Source: Mesorhizobium zhangyense (lineage in GTDB: Bacteria; Pseudomonadota; Alphaproteobacteria; Rhizobiales; Rhizobiaceae). Taken from it: 64,000 nucleotides of DNA. The notes beneath the pieces were generated by a model. That model did not search any database and was not told where the DNA came from. It saw only the letters and a program-made list of their open reading frames with translations. The stretch spans positions 62,001 to 126,000 of the forward strand of contig NZ_JAAKZG010000002.1 in assembly GCF_011045115.1 (NCBI RefSeq), given 5' to 3'. Positions 1 to 9,264 of this stretch are shown here, in pieces. A program made the position numbers and the translations under genes. The stretch's first letter is position 1. The number at the start of each line of letters is the position of its first letter.

Positions 1-147
1 AGCGCCCAGGCCTTCAAGGCGGATCACCGTGTCCTGCAGCAGCGTCCGTTCGCCGGTAAGAGCAAGGAACTGCTTGGGATAGAGGTGACGCGACAGTGGC
101 CAAAGTCTCGAGCCGGAGCCGCCGGCCATGATTACTGGCAAAAACAT
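1..147 (-). CDS. manC: mannose-1-phosphate guanylyltransferase, N-terminal 49 codons (cut by window edge)
   Basis: Partial gene reading leftwards out of the window. The first 49 codons give a start, then [16 protein letters not shown] and a YPKQFL segment, the signature of the nucleotidyltransferase loop of GDP-mannose pyrophosphorylases. The enzyme joins mannose-1-phosphate and GTP into GDP-mannose, the donor for mannose residues and the precursor of GDP-fucose. An AAGGAG ribosome site lies about 12 bases upstream of the ATG at 147, which supports this start. It fits with manB at 1365 and fcl at 3714, which make its substrate and use its product. Only the N-terminus can be judged; a fused C-terminal isomerase domain cannot be excluded. 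Confidence 0.88.
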   Translation of the reverse strand, partial: MFLPVIMAGGSGSRLWPLSRHLYPKQFLALTGERTLLQDTVIRLEGLGA

Positions 148-253
148 GAACTGCTATTTCTCCTTGCCGGCAGAAGTCTTGCGGGCTCACCTATACTGGA
201 CGCGTTGGTGATGGCAAATCTGATTCCCATTGCGGCAGGCGAAGCTGCCGGCT

Positions 254-1144
254 TTACCAGCCCGAACCGTGCCCCCGATTGTCGAGATAAAGCGATTTGC
301 CTCTGGACCATGTGCGAGGCGAGGGGTGATCCCGAAAAGCCTTGAGAACGCCGCCTAGTGAAGCCATAGGCGCACCGTTAAAGAATTCGGCGCGGGCGCG
401 GGCAATTGTGGAAACCAGTTCGAATGCATCGATCAGCTCGCGGTCGCCGTTTCCGGTCATCTCCCCGCGCAGCACCCGCACCATCTGCAGATTGGCGTCG
501 TGGACGTCCTGATAGGACTTCCATGTCGCCCCCATCGTTCTTGATCCGCTGTGCGAATTGTATCGGTAGACGTCAGAATTCAGGAATATCCGCTTCCGGG
601 ACAGGCGAAACAGCTTCAGCATCATGTCGCGGTCGGCACCCAAACCGATATCGCAGCGAAACGGCCCGGCTTCGCGCAGAAGTCCCGTGCGGATGATCCG
701 GCTGTTGACGGTCGGCACGGCAAACAGCAGCGATGCGATGCTCATCTCGCGGGCGTGATGATCGCTCTTCCAGTTCGGCTTGCCGTCAACCGCGATCTCG
801 GCCTCTCCGGTGCCGATGTCGGCACGGCTTTCCTGTGTCTTGCGCCAAAGCTCGGCCATGCCGGCAATAAGAAGATCGTCGGAATTGAGCCAGACGAGAT
901 ATTCGCCCCGCGCGCTGGCGATCGCCTTGTTCAGGCCCTCATAGAGCGACCGGTCCGGCCCTTCGATCAGCGTCACCGGCGCATTGCGCAGAAATTCCAG
1001 CGTTCCGTCGGTTGAGCCGCCATCGGCCACGATGAGCTCGACATTTCCGGCGGGAATGGCCGAGGTCACCGACTCGATCGCATCGCGAATGTGCGGCATG
1101 CCATTCAGGCAGGGCATGACAATGCTGAGGATCGAAGCCTCCAT
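254..1144 (-). CDS. family 2 glycosyltransferase (GT-A fold)
   Basis: 296-residue inverting glycosyltransferase. The N-terminus carries the family 2 pattern: SIVMPCLNG, then VADGGSTDGT, a conserved NKAIASARGEY segment and the metal-binding LNSDD at about residue 90. No membrane segments are visible, so it is probably a cytosolic enzyme acting at the inner face of the membrane on a lipid-linked glycan. It lies upstream of, and co-directional with, manC (106-base gap), and may share a transcript with it. Acceptor and donor are unknown. The ribosome site before ATG 1144 is weak, and an alternative reading frame with a better one overlaps its 5' end (see 1105..1293). Confidence 0.88.
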   Translation of the reverse strand: MEASILSIVMPCLNGMPHIRDAIESVTSAIPAGNVELIVADGGSTDGTLEFLRNAPVTLIEGPDRSLYEGLNKAIASARGEYLVWLNSDDLLIAGMAELWRKTQESRADIGTGEAEIAVDGKPNWKSDHHAREMSIASLLFAVPTVNSRIIRTGLLREAGPFRCDIGLGADRDMMLKLFRLSRKRIFLNSDVYRYNSHSGSRTMGATWKSYQDVHDANLQMVRVLRGEMTGNGDRELIDAFELVSTIARARAEFFNGAPMASLGGVLKAFRDHPSPRTWSRGKSLYLDNRGHGSGW

Positions 1145-1293
1145 CGAGGGTTCCGAGTTCCGCCATTCAACAGGCGGAAAGTGAAAGGGCGTGACCTGAG
1201 GCCCGGGGGCAAGGCAGCGATCACATTTTGGTCGGCCAGGTAATGCAAAGTCATGCGGCCAACAAAGCCAGTAGCCATGATTACCGGTTGCAT
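1105..1293 (-). CDS. possible 62-residue ORF or gene remnant overlapping the glycosyltransferase start
   Basis: Reads from ATG 1293 and overlaps the first 40 bases of the family 2 glycosyltransferase in another frame. An AAAGGAAG ribosome site is well placed about 8 bases upstream, better than that of the downstream glycosyltransferase. The first residues (VIMATGFVGRMTLHYLAD) look protein-like; the tail is arginine- and proline-rich and looks like out-of-frame coding. I do not recognise it. It could be a leader that couples translation of the glycosyltransferase, a decayed 5' end of another gene, or chance. Confidence 0.25.
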   Translation of the reverse strand: MQPVIMATGFVGRMTLHYLADQNVIAALPPGLRSRPFTFRLLNGGTRNPRWRLRSSALSCPA

Positions 1294-1364
1294 CAAGCCT
1301 GCTTCCTTTCTAACACGGCTGGCCGGCCGCATTTGGCCGATATGCGGATAGTCGGGGAGACGAC

Positions 1365-2723
1365 GTGAAATCACCTTTCAAGGCTTATGACGTTCGTGGA
1401 CAGATTCCCGATGAGATCAACGCTCCCTTCGCCTACCGTTTCGGGCAGGCAGTCGCCAGCCTGCGCAACCCGTCCGCCGTGGTCGTCGGCCACGACATGC
1501 GCCAGGACAGCCCGGCATTTGCCGCCGCACTCGCCCAGGGCCTGCTCGACAGTGGCGTGAGCGTCCTGCCAGTGGGGCAATGCGGCACGGAAGAGGTTTA
1601 TTTTCACACCGAGCATTCGGGCGCGGACGCCGGCATCATGGTCACGGCCAGCCACAATCCGGAAAACTACAACGGCTTCAAAATGGTGCTTGAAGGCGCG
1701 ACCGCTGCAACGCGGGAAAATGCGCTGAACGCCATCGAAAAGCTCGTCCTGTCGAACACGGTCATTCCGGCCGTTTCGGACTACGGCTCGCGTGGAGCGC
1801 TGAAGCCCCTGCTCGATCGCGGGGCCTACATCCAGAGGCTGCTGCAGCAGGTCAAGGGCGTAAAGCTGAAACCGATGAAGATCGTCTGCCACGCCGGCAA
1901 CGGGTGTGCCGGCCCGATCATCGATCTCCTGGAAAAGCATCTGCCGTTCGAGTTCATCAAGATCGACCATGAGCCTGATCCGACGCTGCCCAACGGCATT
2001 CCAAACCCGCTGCTGCCGGAAAAGCGCACCCGCGCCAGTCAGGCGGTCATCGACCACGGGGCCGATCTTGGCATCGCCTGGGACGGCGATTTCGACCGCT
2101 GTTTCCTTTACGATCACAACGGCCGCTTCATCGAGGGCTATTATCTGGTCGGGCTGATCGCCCAGACCATGCTGCGCTCGGCACCCGGCTCGACGATCCT
2201 TTATGACCCGCGGCTGACGTGGAATACTATCGATGTGGTGACGGCGGCGGGTGGCGTGGCCAAGACGTGCCCGACGGGCCACGCTTTCTTCAAGCACATG
2301 ATGCGCCAGGAAAACGCCGTCTATGGCGGCGAAATGAGCGCGCACCACTATTTCCGCGATTTCGCCTATTGCGATTCCGGCATGCTGGCCTGGCTGGCGA
2401 TCGTCATCGAACTGTCGACCAGCGGCGCCACACTTGCCGAACTGGTCGAGCAGCGCATCGCCGCCTTCCCCTGTTCGGGCGAGATCAACTTCACCGTGGC
2501 CGACGCGAAACTGTCGCAGGAGAAGATCGCCGAGCGCTTCCTGCCTCAGAACCCGCTGGTCGAATCCATCGACGGCCTGAGCATGGCATTTGACGACTGG
2601 CGCTTCAATCTGAGGGCGTCCAACACCGAGCCGCTGCTGCGGCTCAATGTCGAGACCCGCGCCGACACCGCCCTTTTGGCAAAGAAGGTGTCAGAGCTTT
2701 CGGATCTGATCCGGGCGGGCTGA
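1365..2723 (+). CDS. manB: phosphomannomutase / phosphoglucomutase family
   Basis: 452-residue alpha-D-phosphohexomutase, converting mannose-6-phosphate to mannose-1-phosphate for GDP-mannose synthesis. All four family landmarks are present: the TASHNP loop whose serine (about Ser96) carries the phosphate; the Mg-binding DGDFDR at about 240; the sugar-specificity loop GGEMSAHHYF at about 320; and the C-terminal phosphate-binding RASNTEP near 425. Length matches ManB/CpsG. It faces away from the manC side but is functionally paired with it. A glucose-specific phosphoglucomutase role is the main alternative; the mannose reading rests on the GGEMSAHHYF loop and on manC and fcl nearby. Confidence 0.9.
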   Translation: MKSPFKAYDVRGQIPDEINAPFAYRFGQAVASLRNPSAVVVGHDMRQDSPAFAAALAQGLLDSGVSVLPVGQCGTEEVYFHTEHSGADAGIMVTASHNPENYNGFKMVLEGATAATRENALNAIEKLVLSNTVIPAVSDYGSRGALKPLLDRGAYIQRLLQQVKGVKLKPMKIVCHAGNGCAGPIIDLLEKHLPFEFIKIDHEPDPTLPNGIPNPLLPEKRTRASQAVIDHGADLGIAWDGDFDRCFLYDHNGRFIEGYYLVGLIAQTMLRSAPGSTILYDPRLTWNTIDVVTAAGGVAKTCPTGHAFFKHMMRQENAVYGGEMSAHHYFRDFAYCDSGMLAWLAIVIELSTSGATLAELVEQRIAAFPCSGEINFTVADAKLSQEKIAERFLPQNPLVESIDGLSMAFDDWRFNLRASNTEPLLRLNVETRADTALLAKKVSELSDLIRAG

Positions 2724-2745
2724 CCCGCTCTAGCGAGTGGGCGGC

Positions 2746-3714
2746 TCAGGCGACGTTGAGCCGCGCTTCGCCCTTCTCGACATGCTCGCGGAACCACGCA
2801 TAAGCGTCTTCCAGGCCGGTTTTGAGCTCGTATTTCGGCCGCCAGCCCGTTTCGAACAGGCGCGAAACGTCCATCAGCTTGCGCGGCGTGCCATCCGGCT
2901 TGGTCGGATCGTTGCGGATTTCGCCTTCGAAGCCGACAACCGAGGCCACCAGCTTGGCAAGCTCGAGGATGGCGATGTCCTCGCCTGAGCCGACATTCAC
3001 GTGACCGTCGCCCGAATAGGATTTGAGCAGGGAAACCATGGCATCGGCGGCGTCGTCGACATGGAGGAACTCGCGCTTCGGCGTTCCGGAGCCCCAGATC
3101 GTCAGCTGCTTCTCGCCTGCAAGCTTCGCTTCATGCGCCTTGCGCATCAGAGCCGGTATGACGTGGCTCTTTTCCAGGTCGAAATTGTCGCCGGGGCCGT
3201 AGAGGTTCGTCGGCATCGCCGAGATGTAGTCGACGCCGTGCTGGCGGCGATAGGCCTGGCACAGCTTGAGCCCGGCGATCTTGGCGATGGCATACCATTC
3301 GTTGGTCGGCTCGAGCGGTCCGGTCAGCAGCGCGTCTTCCGGGATCGGTTGCGGCGCGAATTTCGGGTAGATGCAGGAGGAACCGAGGAAGATCAGCTTG
3401 CCGACCTCGCTGCGGAAAGAGGCCTCGATGACATTCGTTTCGATGACCAGGTTTTCGTAGAGGAAATCGGCGGGATAGGTGTCGTTGGCGAGAATGCCGC
3501 CGACCTTTGCAGCGGCCAGAACAACGGCATCGGGCTTGCGTTCGGCGATCCAGCGCCGCACGCCCGACTGGTCCCGAAGATCGAGTTCCGAGCGGCTTGC
3601 CGTAAGAATCTCGCAACCCTCGTCCTTCAGCCTGCGCACGATTGCCGATCCGACCATGCCGCGATGGCCAGCGACGAAGACGCGCTTGTTTTTCAGGGAG
3701 TAAAGATCGGTCAT
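2746..3714 (-). CDS. fcl: GDP-L-fucose synthase
   Basis: Short-chain dehydrogenase/reductase of the epimerase-reductase type, 322 residues from ATG 3714, chosen because an AGGATTG ribosome site precedes it; an in-frame ATG 33 bases earlier has none. It converts GDP-4-keto-6-deoxymannose to GDP-L-fucose with NADPH. Visible signatures: Rossmann motif [12 protein letters not shown], the AAAKVGGI segment, GSSCIYP with the catalytic Ser and Cys, and the YAIAK pair (about Tyr141/Lys145). The partner GDP-mannose 4,6-dehydratase (gmd) is not in this window and may lie left of manC. It is co-directional with the glycosyltransferase 62 bases upstream. Confidence 0.92.
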   Translation of the reverse strand: MTDLYSLKNKRVFVAGHRGMVGSAIVRRLKDEGCEILTASRSELDLRDQSGVRRWIAERKPDAVVLAAAKVGGILANDTYPADFLYENLVIETNVIEASFRSEVGKLIFLGSSCIYPKFAPQPIPEDALLTGPLEPTNEWYAIAKIAGLKLCQAYRRQHGVDYISAMPTNLYGPGDNFDLEKSHVIPALMRKAHEAKLAGEKQLTIWGSGTPKREFLHVDDAADAMVSLLKSYSGDGHVNVGSGEDIAILELAKLVASVVGFEGEIRNDPTKPDGTPRKLMDVSRLFETGWRPKYELKTGLEDAYAWFREHVEKGEARLNVA

Positions 3715-3776
3715 GGTCAATCCTATCATGTCGGGTGTCCGTCGCATCGGAAACCCTGTTCCGTCTCTCGCCGGCT

Positions 3777-4661
3777 TTAAACTTTCTCCCTATCCCATCC
3801 CGGGGAAAGTTGAAGTGAAAAACGCGGGCATTCAATCAGTGAGCGGGCGAGCCAAAGCAGGCCTTTGCCACGCGAACCGGCAAAAAAATGCGCCGCCGCA
3901 GTTTCCAGGCTCATATAGCTTCGCACGCGCGACATCAAAGGCCTGTCGAGTCCTTTTTCGGCCCATTTGCGGCAGAGGGTATCTGCTGCCTGTTCTATGC
4001 CGTGCGGATTTTGCTGGCGCTTGCGCTCGATATTCGCGCCGATAACGGGAAGAACCTGCAGGGAAAACCCCTTCAGCGCGAGCGCCAGAAACCAGTCGCA
4101 GTCCTCGAACCGCCGCAAAGTTTCGTCCTGTCCCCCGGCTGCTTCAACGGCCCGCTTGCCGTTCATGATGATGCAGGAGCCTGGCGAGAACCAGCAGCCG
4201 GCGGCAAAATCCAGCGGGTCATGCGATGGTCTTGGCCGCCTTATGCCCAGCGACTTGCCGTCTTCATCGCAATCGATCCAGCCACAGCCATAGATTACTT
4301 TGTCGTTGGGTTGCCGTTGCTGGTCTTCCTGCACGAGCGCCCAGCGGCGGCCGAGCGTGCCGGGCAGAACGGCGTCATCGCTGTCGAGAAAGGTTATCCA
4401 TTCGGTAGTGCTGGCGCTCATGCCGGTGTTGCGCGCACCCGCCGCACCCTTGTTCTTGTCATGCCGAATGAGGCGCAGCCGCAATTGGCGCGTGAATTCC
4501 GGCCGGATGAGCATCGGGGTTTCGGAGGCGTCATCGACCACGATGATCTCTGCCGGCAAAACGTCTTGTGCGGCCACGCTTTGCAGCGCGCGGTCGAGCG
4601 CGTCCTGGCGGTCATGCACCGGGATGATCAATGTCATCGGGATTTCAGTTTTTCCGGTCAT
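3777..4661 (-). CDS. family 2 glycosyltransferase
   Basis: About 294 residues from ATG 4661. Family 2 signatures: [29 protein letters not shown] and the metal-binding LDSDD near residue 95. A later [10 protein letters not shown] segment matches the acceptor-site ED motif of this family. No membrane segment is clear, so a cytosolic or peripheral enzyme of polysaccharide assembly is likely. The start is uncertain: an in-frame ATG at 4637, directly before TLIIPVHD, is possible, and the frame stays open to 4760. It probably heads a two-gene unit with fcl. Confidence 0.85.
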   Translation of the reverse strand: MTGKTEIPMTLIIPVHDRQDALDRALQSVAAQDVLPAEIIVVDDASETPMLIRPEFTRQLRLRLIRHDKNKGAAGARNTGMSASTTEWITFLDSDDAVLPGTLGRRWALVQEDQQRQPNDKVIYGCGWIDCDEDGKSLGIRRPRPSHDPLDFAAGCWFSPGSCIIMNGKRAVEAAGGQDETLRRFEDCDWFLALALKGFSLQVLPVIGANIERKRQQNPHGIEQAADTLCRKWAEKGLDRPLMSRVRSYMSLETAAAHFFAGSRGKGLLWLARSLIECPRFSLQLSPGWDREKV

Positions 4662-4824
4662 GAAATGCGGTGGGTTCGGATGCGCTTGGCTTTTAGGATA
4701 AACGATACTTCTAAAGTGTGTCGGCGCTGTCTGCGAGTGTGAACGGGCCTGTTCTGGCAAAAACCGGAAAAATCGCTAAAACGCAGATCGGCAAATCTGT
4801 CGATGACAATGGAAAGGATATTGC

Positions 4825-5811
4825 ATGGCGGTGATGGTGACGGGCGGGGCCGGTTATATCGGCAGCCACATGGTCTGGAAACTGCTGGACCAGGGCGAAG
4901 AGGTCGTCGTCGTCGATCGCCTGAGCACCGGCTTCGATTGGGCAGTGCCCGCAGAGGCCGAACTGGTTGTCGGCGACGTTGCCGACCAAGTGCTGATCGA
5001 AGCGACGATGAAGCGCAAGAAGGTCGATGCGGTGATCCATTTCGCCGGCTCGATCATCGTACCGGAATCGGTTTCCGATCCGCTCGGCTATTATCTCAAC
5101 AACACGGCCAAGTCGCGCGACCTGATCGAGAGCGCCGTGCGCTCGGGCGTTAAGAATTTCATCTTTTCGTCGACTGCCGCCGTCTATGGCAGCCCGGAGC
5201 GAATTCCGGTTGCCGAGAATGAGGCGGCTGCACCTGAGTCGCCTTACGGCACGTCCAAGCTGATGACGGAGCTGATGCTGCGCGACGCCGCTGCAGCGCA
5301 CGATCTGGACTACACGATCCTGCGCTATTTCAACGTATCCGGGGCTGACCCCAAGATGCGCACCGGCCAGTCGACCAAGGGTGCTACCCATCTCATCAAG
5401 GTCGCGTCCGAGGCCGCGACCGGGAAGCGCGACTACATGGAAGTCTACGGCACCGACTATCCGACGCCGGACGGCACCTGCGTGCGCGACTACATCCATG
5501 TCAGCGATCTGGCGAACGCGCATTACCTGGCGCTCAAGCGCCTGCGCGATGGCGGCAAAAGCATCACCGCCAATTGCGGCTACGGCCAAGGTTATTCGGT
5601 TCACGAGGTCATTGATGCGGTCAAGCGCGTCGTCGGCCATGACTTTGAAGTGCGCACCCGCGAACGCCGTCCGGGCGATGCGGTTGCGATCGTCGCCAAT
5701 GCCGATCTGGCGAAATCGGAATTCCAGTGGAAGCCGGAATACGACAATCTCGAAACCATCGTCTCCCACGCGATCCAGTGGGAAGAGATGCTGAAAAAGC
5801 GCAATACCTAA
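4825..5811 (+). CDS. galE: UDP-glucose 4-epimerase
   Basis: 328-residue extended short-chain dehydrogenase. It interconverts UDP-glucose and UDP-galactose by way of a 4-keto intermediate and tightly bound NAD. The N-terminus is the classic GalE TGGAGYIGSH; FSSTAAVYG and the YGTSK pair (about Tyr141/Lys145) provide the catalytic triad, followed by LRYFNVSGADP and VRDYIHVSDLA. An AAAGGA ribosome site precedes the ATG. The gene sits inside the polysaccharide locus and probably supplies a galactose-type donor. Its stop codon overlaps the stop of the convergent glycosyltransferase at 5808. Confidence 0.93.
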   Translation: MAVMVTGGAGYIGSHMVWKLLDQGEEVVVVDRLSTGFDWAVPAEAELVVGDVADQVLIEATMKRKKVDAVIHFAGSIIVPESVSDPLGYYLNNTAKSRDLIESAVRSGVKNFIFSSTAAVYGSPERIPVAENEAAAPESPYGTSKLMTELMLRDAAAAHDLDYTILRYFNVSGADPKMRTGQSTKGATHLIKVASEAATGKRDYMEVYGTDYPTPDGTCVRDYIHVSDLANAHYLALKRLRDGGKSITANCGYGQGYSVHEVIDAVKRVVGHDFEVRTRERRPGDAVAIVANADLAKSEFQWKPEYDNLETIVSHAIQWEEMLKKRNT

Positions 5812-6971
5812 ACGCGGTCGGGCCCCGGCCCGGTCAACAAGTCGAGGAAGTGGCCTACGACCGCTTCCTCGCTGAAACCACCCGACAGGAAGCGCTGATA
5901 TCCGGCAGCACCTTGCGTGCGCAGCAGCTCGGGATTTTGCAGATAGGCGTCGACGGCGTTGCTGATGTTCTTGGCAAGCGCTTCCGGTTCCGACGCCGGA
6001 ACAAGCGTGCCCGAAACGCCATCCTCGACAATTTCCTTGCAGCCTTCCAGATCGGTAGCCAGACAGGCGATACCGCTTGCAGCCGCCTCGATGAGGATGC
6101 GCGGAATGCCTTCGCCATAGCGTGTCGGCAGGCAGACCAGATCGACATCGCGCAGCAAAGCGGGCATGTCCGTCACCTCACCGAGGAAGGATATGGCCGG
6201 CTCCTTCCACAACTCTTCGGGGGAGTAGCCGTCCGGATCGTTGGGCTCGATCATCCCGGCGACGATGAACTCGACATCCGCGCGATCTGCGTATTGCTTG
6301 GCCGCATCGATGAAGGCGTCGAGCCCCTTCGCCTTCAAAAGCCGCGAAGCAAACAGCACCTTGATGCTATCGCGGGCGGCTTTCCCGGCGGTGGGATGGA
6401 ATGTATCGGGATTGACCCCGGCGCCATTGATGACGGTGGAATTGTTCTCTCGGATCAATCCGTCCGAAAGCCAGAGGTTGCGGTCGTGCGAGGTCTCGAA
6501 GGTGAAATAGACGCCTGGCCGATCCGACAGGAACCGTATCGCCCGGCGCACGACGGCGCGTGATGCGGAAGCCGTGCCGCTCGACGCCGCCGCCGGGGAC
6601 ATAAGGCGGCCAAGGCCGGGAATGGTGACGAGGATGCGGCGCGGGCCGCGTCCGACGAGGCGGGCCAGAACGGCGGCAAATCCCGAAAAAACGGCAGGCT
6701 TGAGCGTGATCAGATGCACGGCGTCGGGGCGTATGGCTGCAATCAGCCGTGCAGAGCGCGCGACGATTGCCAGGTCGCCAAGCGGGCGAAACGAGAAACG
6801 TTCGATCGGCATATGGACGAAGGTCCAGCCTTCCGGCTTGCGCAAGGGCTCTTCCTGGCCGCCGGTGATGACGGTGACTTCCGCGCCCGTCCGCACGAGC
6901 TTCTCGACCACAGCGAGCCGGTGGCGCAGGAAGTATTCCTGGTCGTTGCAGATGACGACGACTTTCGTCAT
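5808..6971 (-). CDS. family 4 glycosyltransferase (GT-B fold)
   Basis: 387-residue retaining glycosyltransferase of two Rossmann domains. The N-terminal half starts VVVICNDQEYFLRHR and carries an RPDAVHLIT segment; the C-terminal half has the donor-site region VLFASRLLKAKG and the EGIPRILIEAAASG loop, a variant of the usual E-x7-E nucleotide-sugar motif. There is no signal peptide. It probably adds a sugar during repeat-unit assembly, but linkage and donor are unknown. The gene end overlaps the galE stop by four bases; its start faces the reductase gene at 7134 across 160 bases that should hold divergent promoters. Confidence 0.88.
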   Translation of the reverse strand: MTKVVVICNDQEYFLRHRLAVVEKLVRTGAEVTVITGGQEEPLRKPEGWTFVHMPIERFSFRPLGDLAIVARSARLIAAIRPDAVHLITLKPAVFSGFAAVLARLVGRGPRRILVTIPGLGRLMSPAAASSGTASASRAVVRRAIRFLSDRPGVYFTFETSHDRNLWLSDGLIRENNSTVINGAGVNPDTFHPTAGKAARDSIKVLFASRLLKAKGLDAFIDAAKQYADRADVEFIVAGMIEPNDPDGYSPEELWKEPAISFLGEVTDMPALLRDVDLVCLPTRYGEGIPRILIEAAASGIACLATDLEGCKEIVEDGVSGTLVPASEPEALAKNISNAVDAYLQNPELLRTQGAAGYQRFLSGGFSEEAVVGHFLDLLTGPGPDRV

Positions 6972-7133
6972 GCCTTGGCGGTCATTCTTGCGGGTGTCCC
7001 ATGCATGGCGTGCCGAAGGAATCCAAATGCTTTCCGCAGCATAGGTCGAAATGGCTCATGGCTCGCTGCACTAGCATGAGCCCCAAGCCTGCGCTAGACC
7101 GGCATCCATATCGCAAACCAAGGCCGCAACTTG

Positions 7134-8135
7134 ATGCCCGGATCGATTGAGGAAACGTCGCCAGCGCCGCGACCGAACGTCGGCGTGACCGGCGCGTCGG
7201 GCTTTGTCGGCGGGGCGCTGGTCAGCCAAATCGCCGAAACCGGACATTCCTGCACGGCAGCGTACCGTGGATCGGTACCCTCGGGCCTGCCGCCGCAAGT
7301 CCGTCCTGTCACGGCAGGCGATCTCTCCGGGCAGACCGACTGGTCGTCCTTCCTGCGGGGTCTCGACGTCGTCATCCACGCGGCGGCACGGGTTCATATC
7401 TTGAACGATCGCACCGGCAATCCGCTCACTGAGTACCGGCGCGTCAATGTCGAAGGCACGCTGGCGCTGGCCCGGCAGGCCGCCGCGGCAGGCGTCAAAC
7501 GCTTCGTTTTCCTGAGCACCATCAAGGTCAATGGCGAAGAAACCGCTCCCGGACAGGCCTTCCGGGCATCCGACAGGCCCCACCCTTCCGACCCCTATGC
7601 GATCTCCAAATTGGAGGCCGAAACCGGGCTTGTCGAGATGGGTGCGCAACGAGGAATGGAAGTCGTGATCATCCGCCCACCGCTGGTCTATGGCCCGGGC
7701 GTGAAAGCGAATTTCCTGAGCATGATGCGATGGGTCGATCGCGGCGTGCCTTTGCCGCTTGGCGCGGTGAACAACCGCCGCACGCTGGTGGCGCTGCCCA
7801 ACCTCGTCGACCTTGTCCTGCTGTGCGCGCAACATAGGGATGCAGCCGGAAAGGTGATCCTCGCTGGAGACGGCGAAGACCTTTCGACTTCCGACCTTCT
7901 GCGTCGTCTCTATGCAATCATGGGCCGGTCAAGCCGTCTGATCTCAGTACCGCCGGACCTGCTTTCTGCTCTGGCGGGTCTCCTCGGCAAGGGGGAAATA
8001 GCTCGCCGGCTGTGCGGCTCGCTTCGCATGGATGTGGAGGAGACGCGACGGCTGCTCGACTGGACGCCGCCTGTCGGCGTTGACGAAGGACTGCGTCAGA
8101 CCGTCGAATACTATCGGCGGGAACAAAGGCTTTAA
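7134..8135 (+). CDS. NAD-dependent sugar-nucleotide 4-reductase (WreQ/WbpV-like)
   Basis: 333 residues of the extended short-chain dehydrogenase family. Signatures are GVTGASGFVGGAL, the VIHAAARVH segment, FLSTIKVNGE and the catalytic YAISK. This is the pattern of WbpV/WreQ-type enzymes rather than of GalE. In Rhizobium etli WreQ reduces the 4-keto product of WreV to UDP-N-acetyl-D-quinovosamine. Here the next two genes are a WreU/WbpL-like transferase and a WreV/WbpM-like dehydratase, in the same order as wbpV-wbpL-wbpM in Pseudomonas, which is the main support for this role. A TTG three bases before the ATG could be the true start (AAGG site 7 bases before it). Confidence 0.82.
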   Translation: MPGSIEETSPAPRPNVGVTGASGFVGGALVSQIAETGHSCTAAYRGSVPSGLPPQVRPVTAGDLSGQTDWSSFLRGLDVVIHAAARVHILNDRTGNPLTEYRRVNVEGTLALARQAAAAGVKRFVFLSTIKVNGEETAPGQAFRASDRPHPSDPYAISKLEAETGLVEMGAQRGMEVVIIRPPLVYGPGVKANFLSMMRWVDRGVPLPLGAVNNRRTLVALPNLVDLVLLCAQHRDAAGKVILAGDGEDLSTSDLLRRLYAIMGRSSRLISVPPDLLSALAGLLGKGEIARRLCGSLRMDVEETRRLLDWTPPVGVDEGLRQTVEYYRREQRL

Positions 8136-8250
8136 GAATCTGCGAACAAAGATGTTCGATCATCTCTCCTGTGCCTTGTCGGTAAACAATCTGGACTTCC
8201 AGCGCTGCCAGCATTACGACGGCAATCGAGGGTAACCGGGACAAGATGAT

Positions 8251-9264
8251 TTGATATTCTTCGTCGTGCTTTGCGGAGTAGCGGCATGGGCTGCTACGGC
8301 TTTCGTGAGGCGTCACTCAGTCCAACTTCGCCTTGTACAGGTGCCGAACGAACGATCCTCGCATGTTCGTCCCACGCCGACCGGAGGTGGCGTCGGTATC
8401 GCCCTGACCGCGTCCATCTTCGGCGTTTGGGTGGCATGGCAATCCGGCTCTCCGCTCTGGATCATTCTGCTGCTTTCGCTGGCATTCGCCATGCTTGGCC
8501 TGCTCGACGACATTGTCAGCCTGCGTTCGGCCTTGCGGTTTCCGATCCAGATGCTGCTGATCTGCATTCTGATTGGGGCGATGCCCGCGCTTCCGGCGAT
8601 TGAAATCTTCGGGTTGACGATTTCAGGCTGGCCGCTGTTGGCCGTCATAGCCTTTGTCGGCCTGTGGTGGATCAACCTCTTCAATTTCATGGACGGCATC
8701 GATGGATTGGCGGGCCTGCAGGGAATTGTCATGCTGCTGGCTGCCGCCATTCTGTGCTCGCCACATTTGACCGGCATTCCGGCCGGCCCGGTGTGGTGGT
8801 GGTTTCTGGCGGTGGCGGCTGCAACAGCCGGCTTTCTGGGCATGAACTTTCCACCGGCCCGCATCTTCATGGGCGATGCCGGCAGCAACTATCTCGCCTT
8901 CATGATTTTCGCGCTGGCCCTGCTGTCGATCTCGGCGGGCTGGCTTTCCTATCAGGCATGGGCAGTGCTTGCGGCGGTTTTCGTCTGCGATGCCACGGTC
9001 ACGCTTCTGAGGCGTATCCTCAATCGGGAGCGTTGGTGGGCCGGCCATCGTCAGCATGCCTATCAGCATCTGGCGCGTCGGCTTGCATCGCATCGCTCGG
9101 CAACGCTGATTTACACGGGCGTGAATCTGCTGTTTGTGGTGCCGCTGGCCTTCGCGGCAAACAGCCGGCCACAGGAGGCCTGGCTGCTGGTGGTGGTCGC
9201 CTATCTGATTTTGGTGATTTCGGCGGTTTTTGCCGGAGCGGGGCGTTCTGAAGATGGTAAGTAG
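8251..9264 (+). CDS. undecaprenyl-phosphate sugar-1-phosphate transferase, MraY/WecA family (WreU/WbpL-like)
   Basis: 337-residue polytopic membrane protein with about ten hydrophobic segments. It transfers a sugar-1-phosphate from a UDP-sugar to undecaprenyl phosphate at the inner face of the plasma membrane and so starts O-antigen synthesis. Family motifs: PTGGGVGI after the first helix, LGLLDDI with the paired aspartates, NLFNFMDGIDG, FMGDAGSN and the C-terminal histidine-rich GHRQHAYQHL loop. The TTG start at 8251 is forced: an in-frame stop lies at 8233 and no ATG follows before the first helix. Neighbours suggest N-acetylquinovosamine-1-phosphate as the donor moiety. Confidence 0.88.
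   Translation: MIFFVVLCGVAAWAATAFVRRHSVQLRLVQVPNERSSHVRPTPTGGGVGIALTASIFGVWVAWQSGSPLWIILLLSLAFAMLGLLDDIVSLRSALRFPIQMLLICILIGAMPALPAIEIFGLTISGWPLLAVIAFVGLWWINLFNFMDGIDGLAGLQGIVMLLAAAILCSPHLTGIPAGPVWWWFLAVAAATAGFLGMNFPPARIFMGDAGSNYLAFMIFALALLSISAGWLSYQAWAVLAAVFVCDATVTLLRRILNRERWWAGHRQHAYQHLARRLASHRSATLIYTGVNLLFVVPLAFAANSRPQEAWLLVVVAYLILVISAVFAGAGRSEDGK

Noticed and set aside
3001-3780. 259-codon frame antisense to fcl
   Set aside because: Composition mirrors the third-position GC bias of fcl; no motif; fcl has full family signatures.
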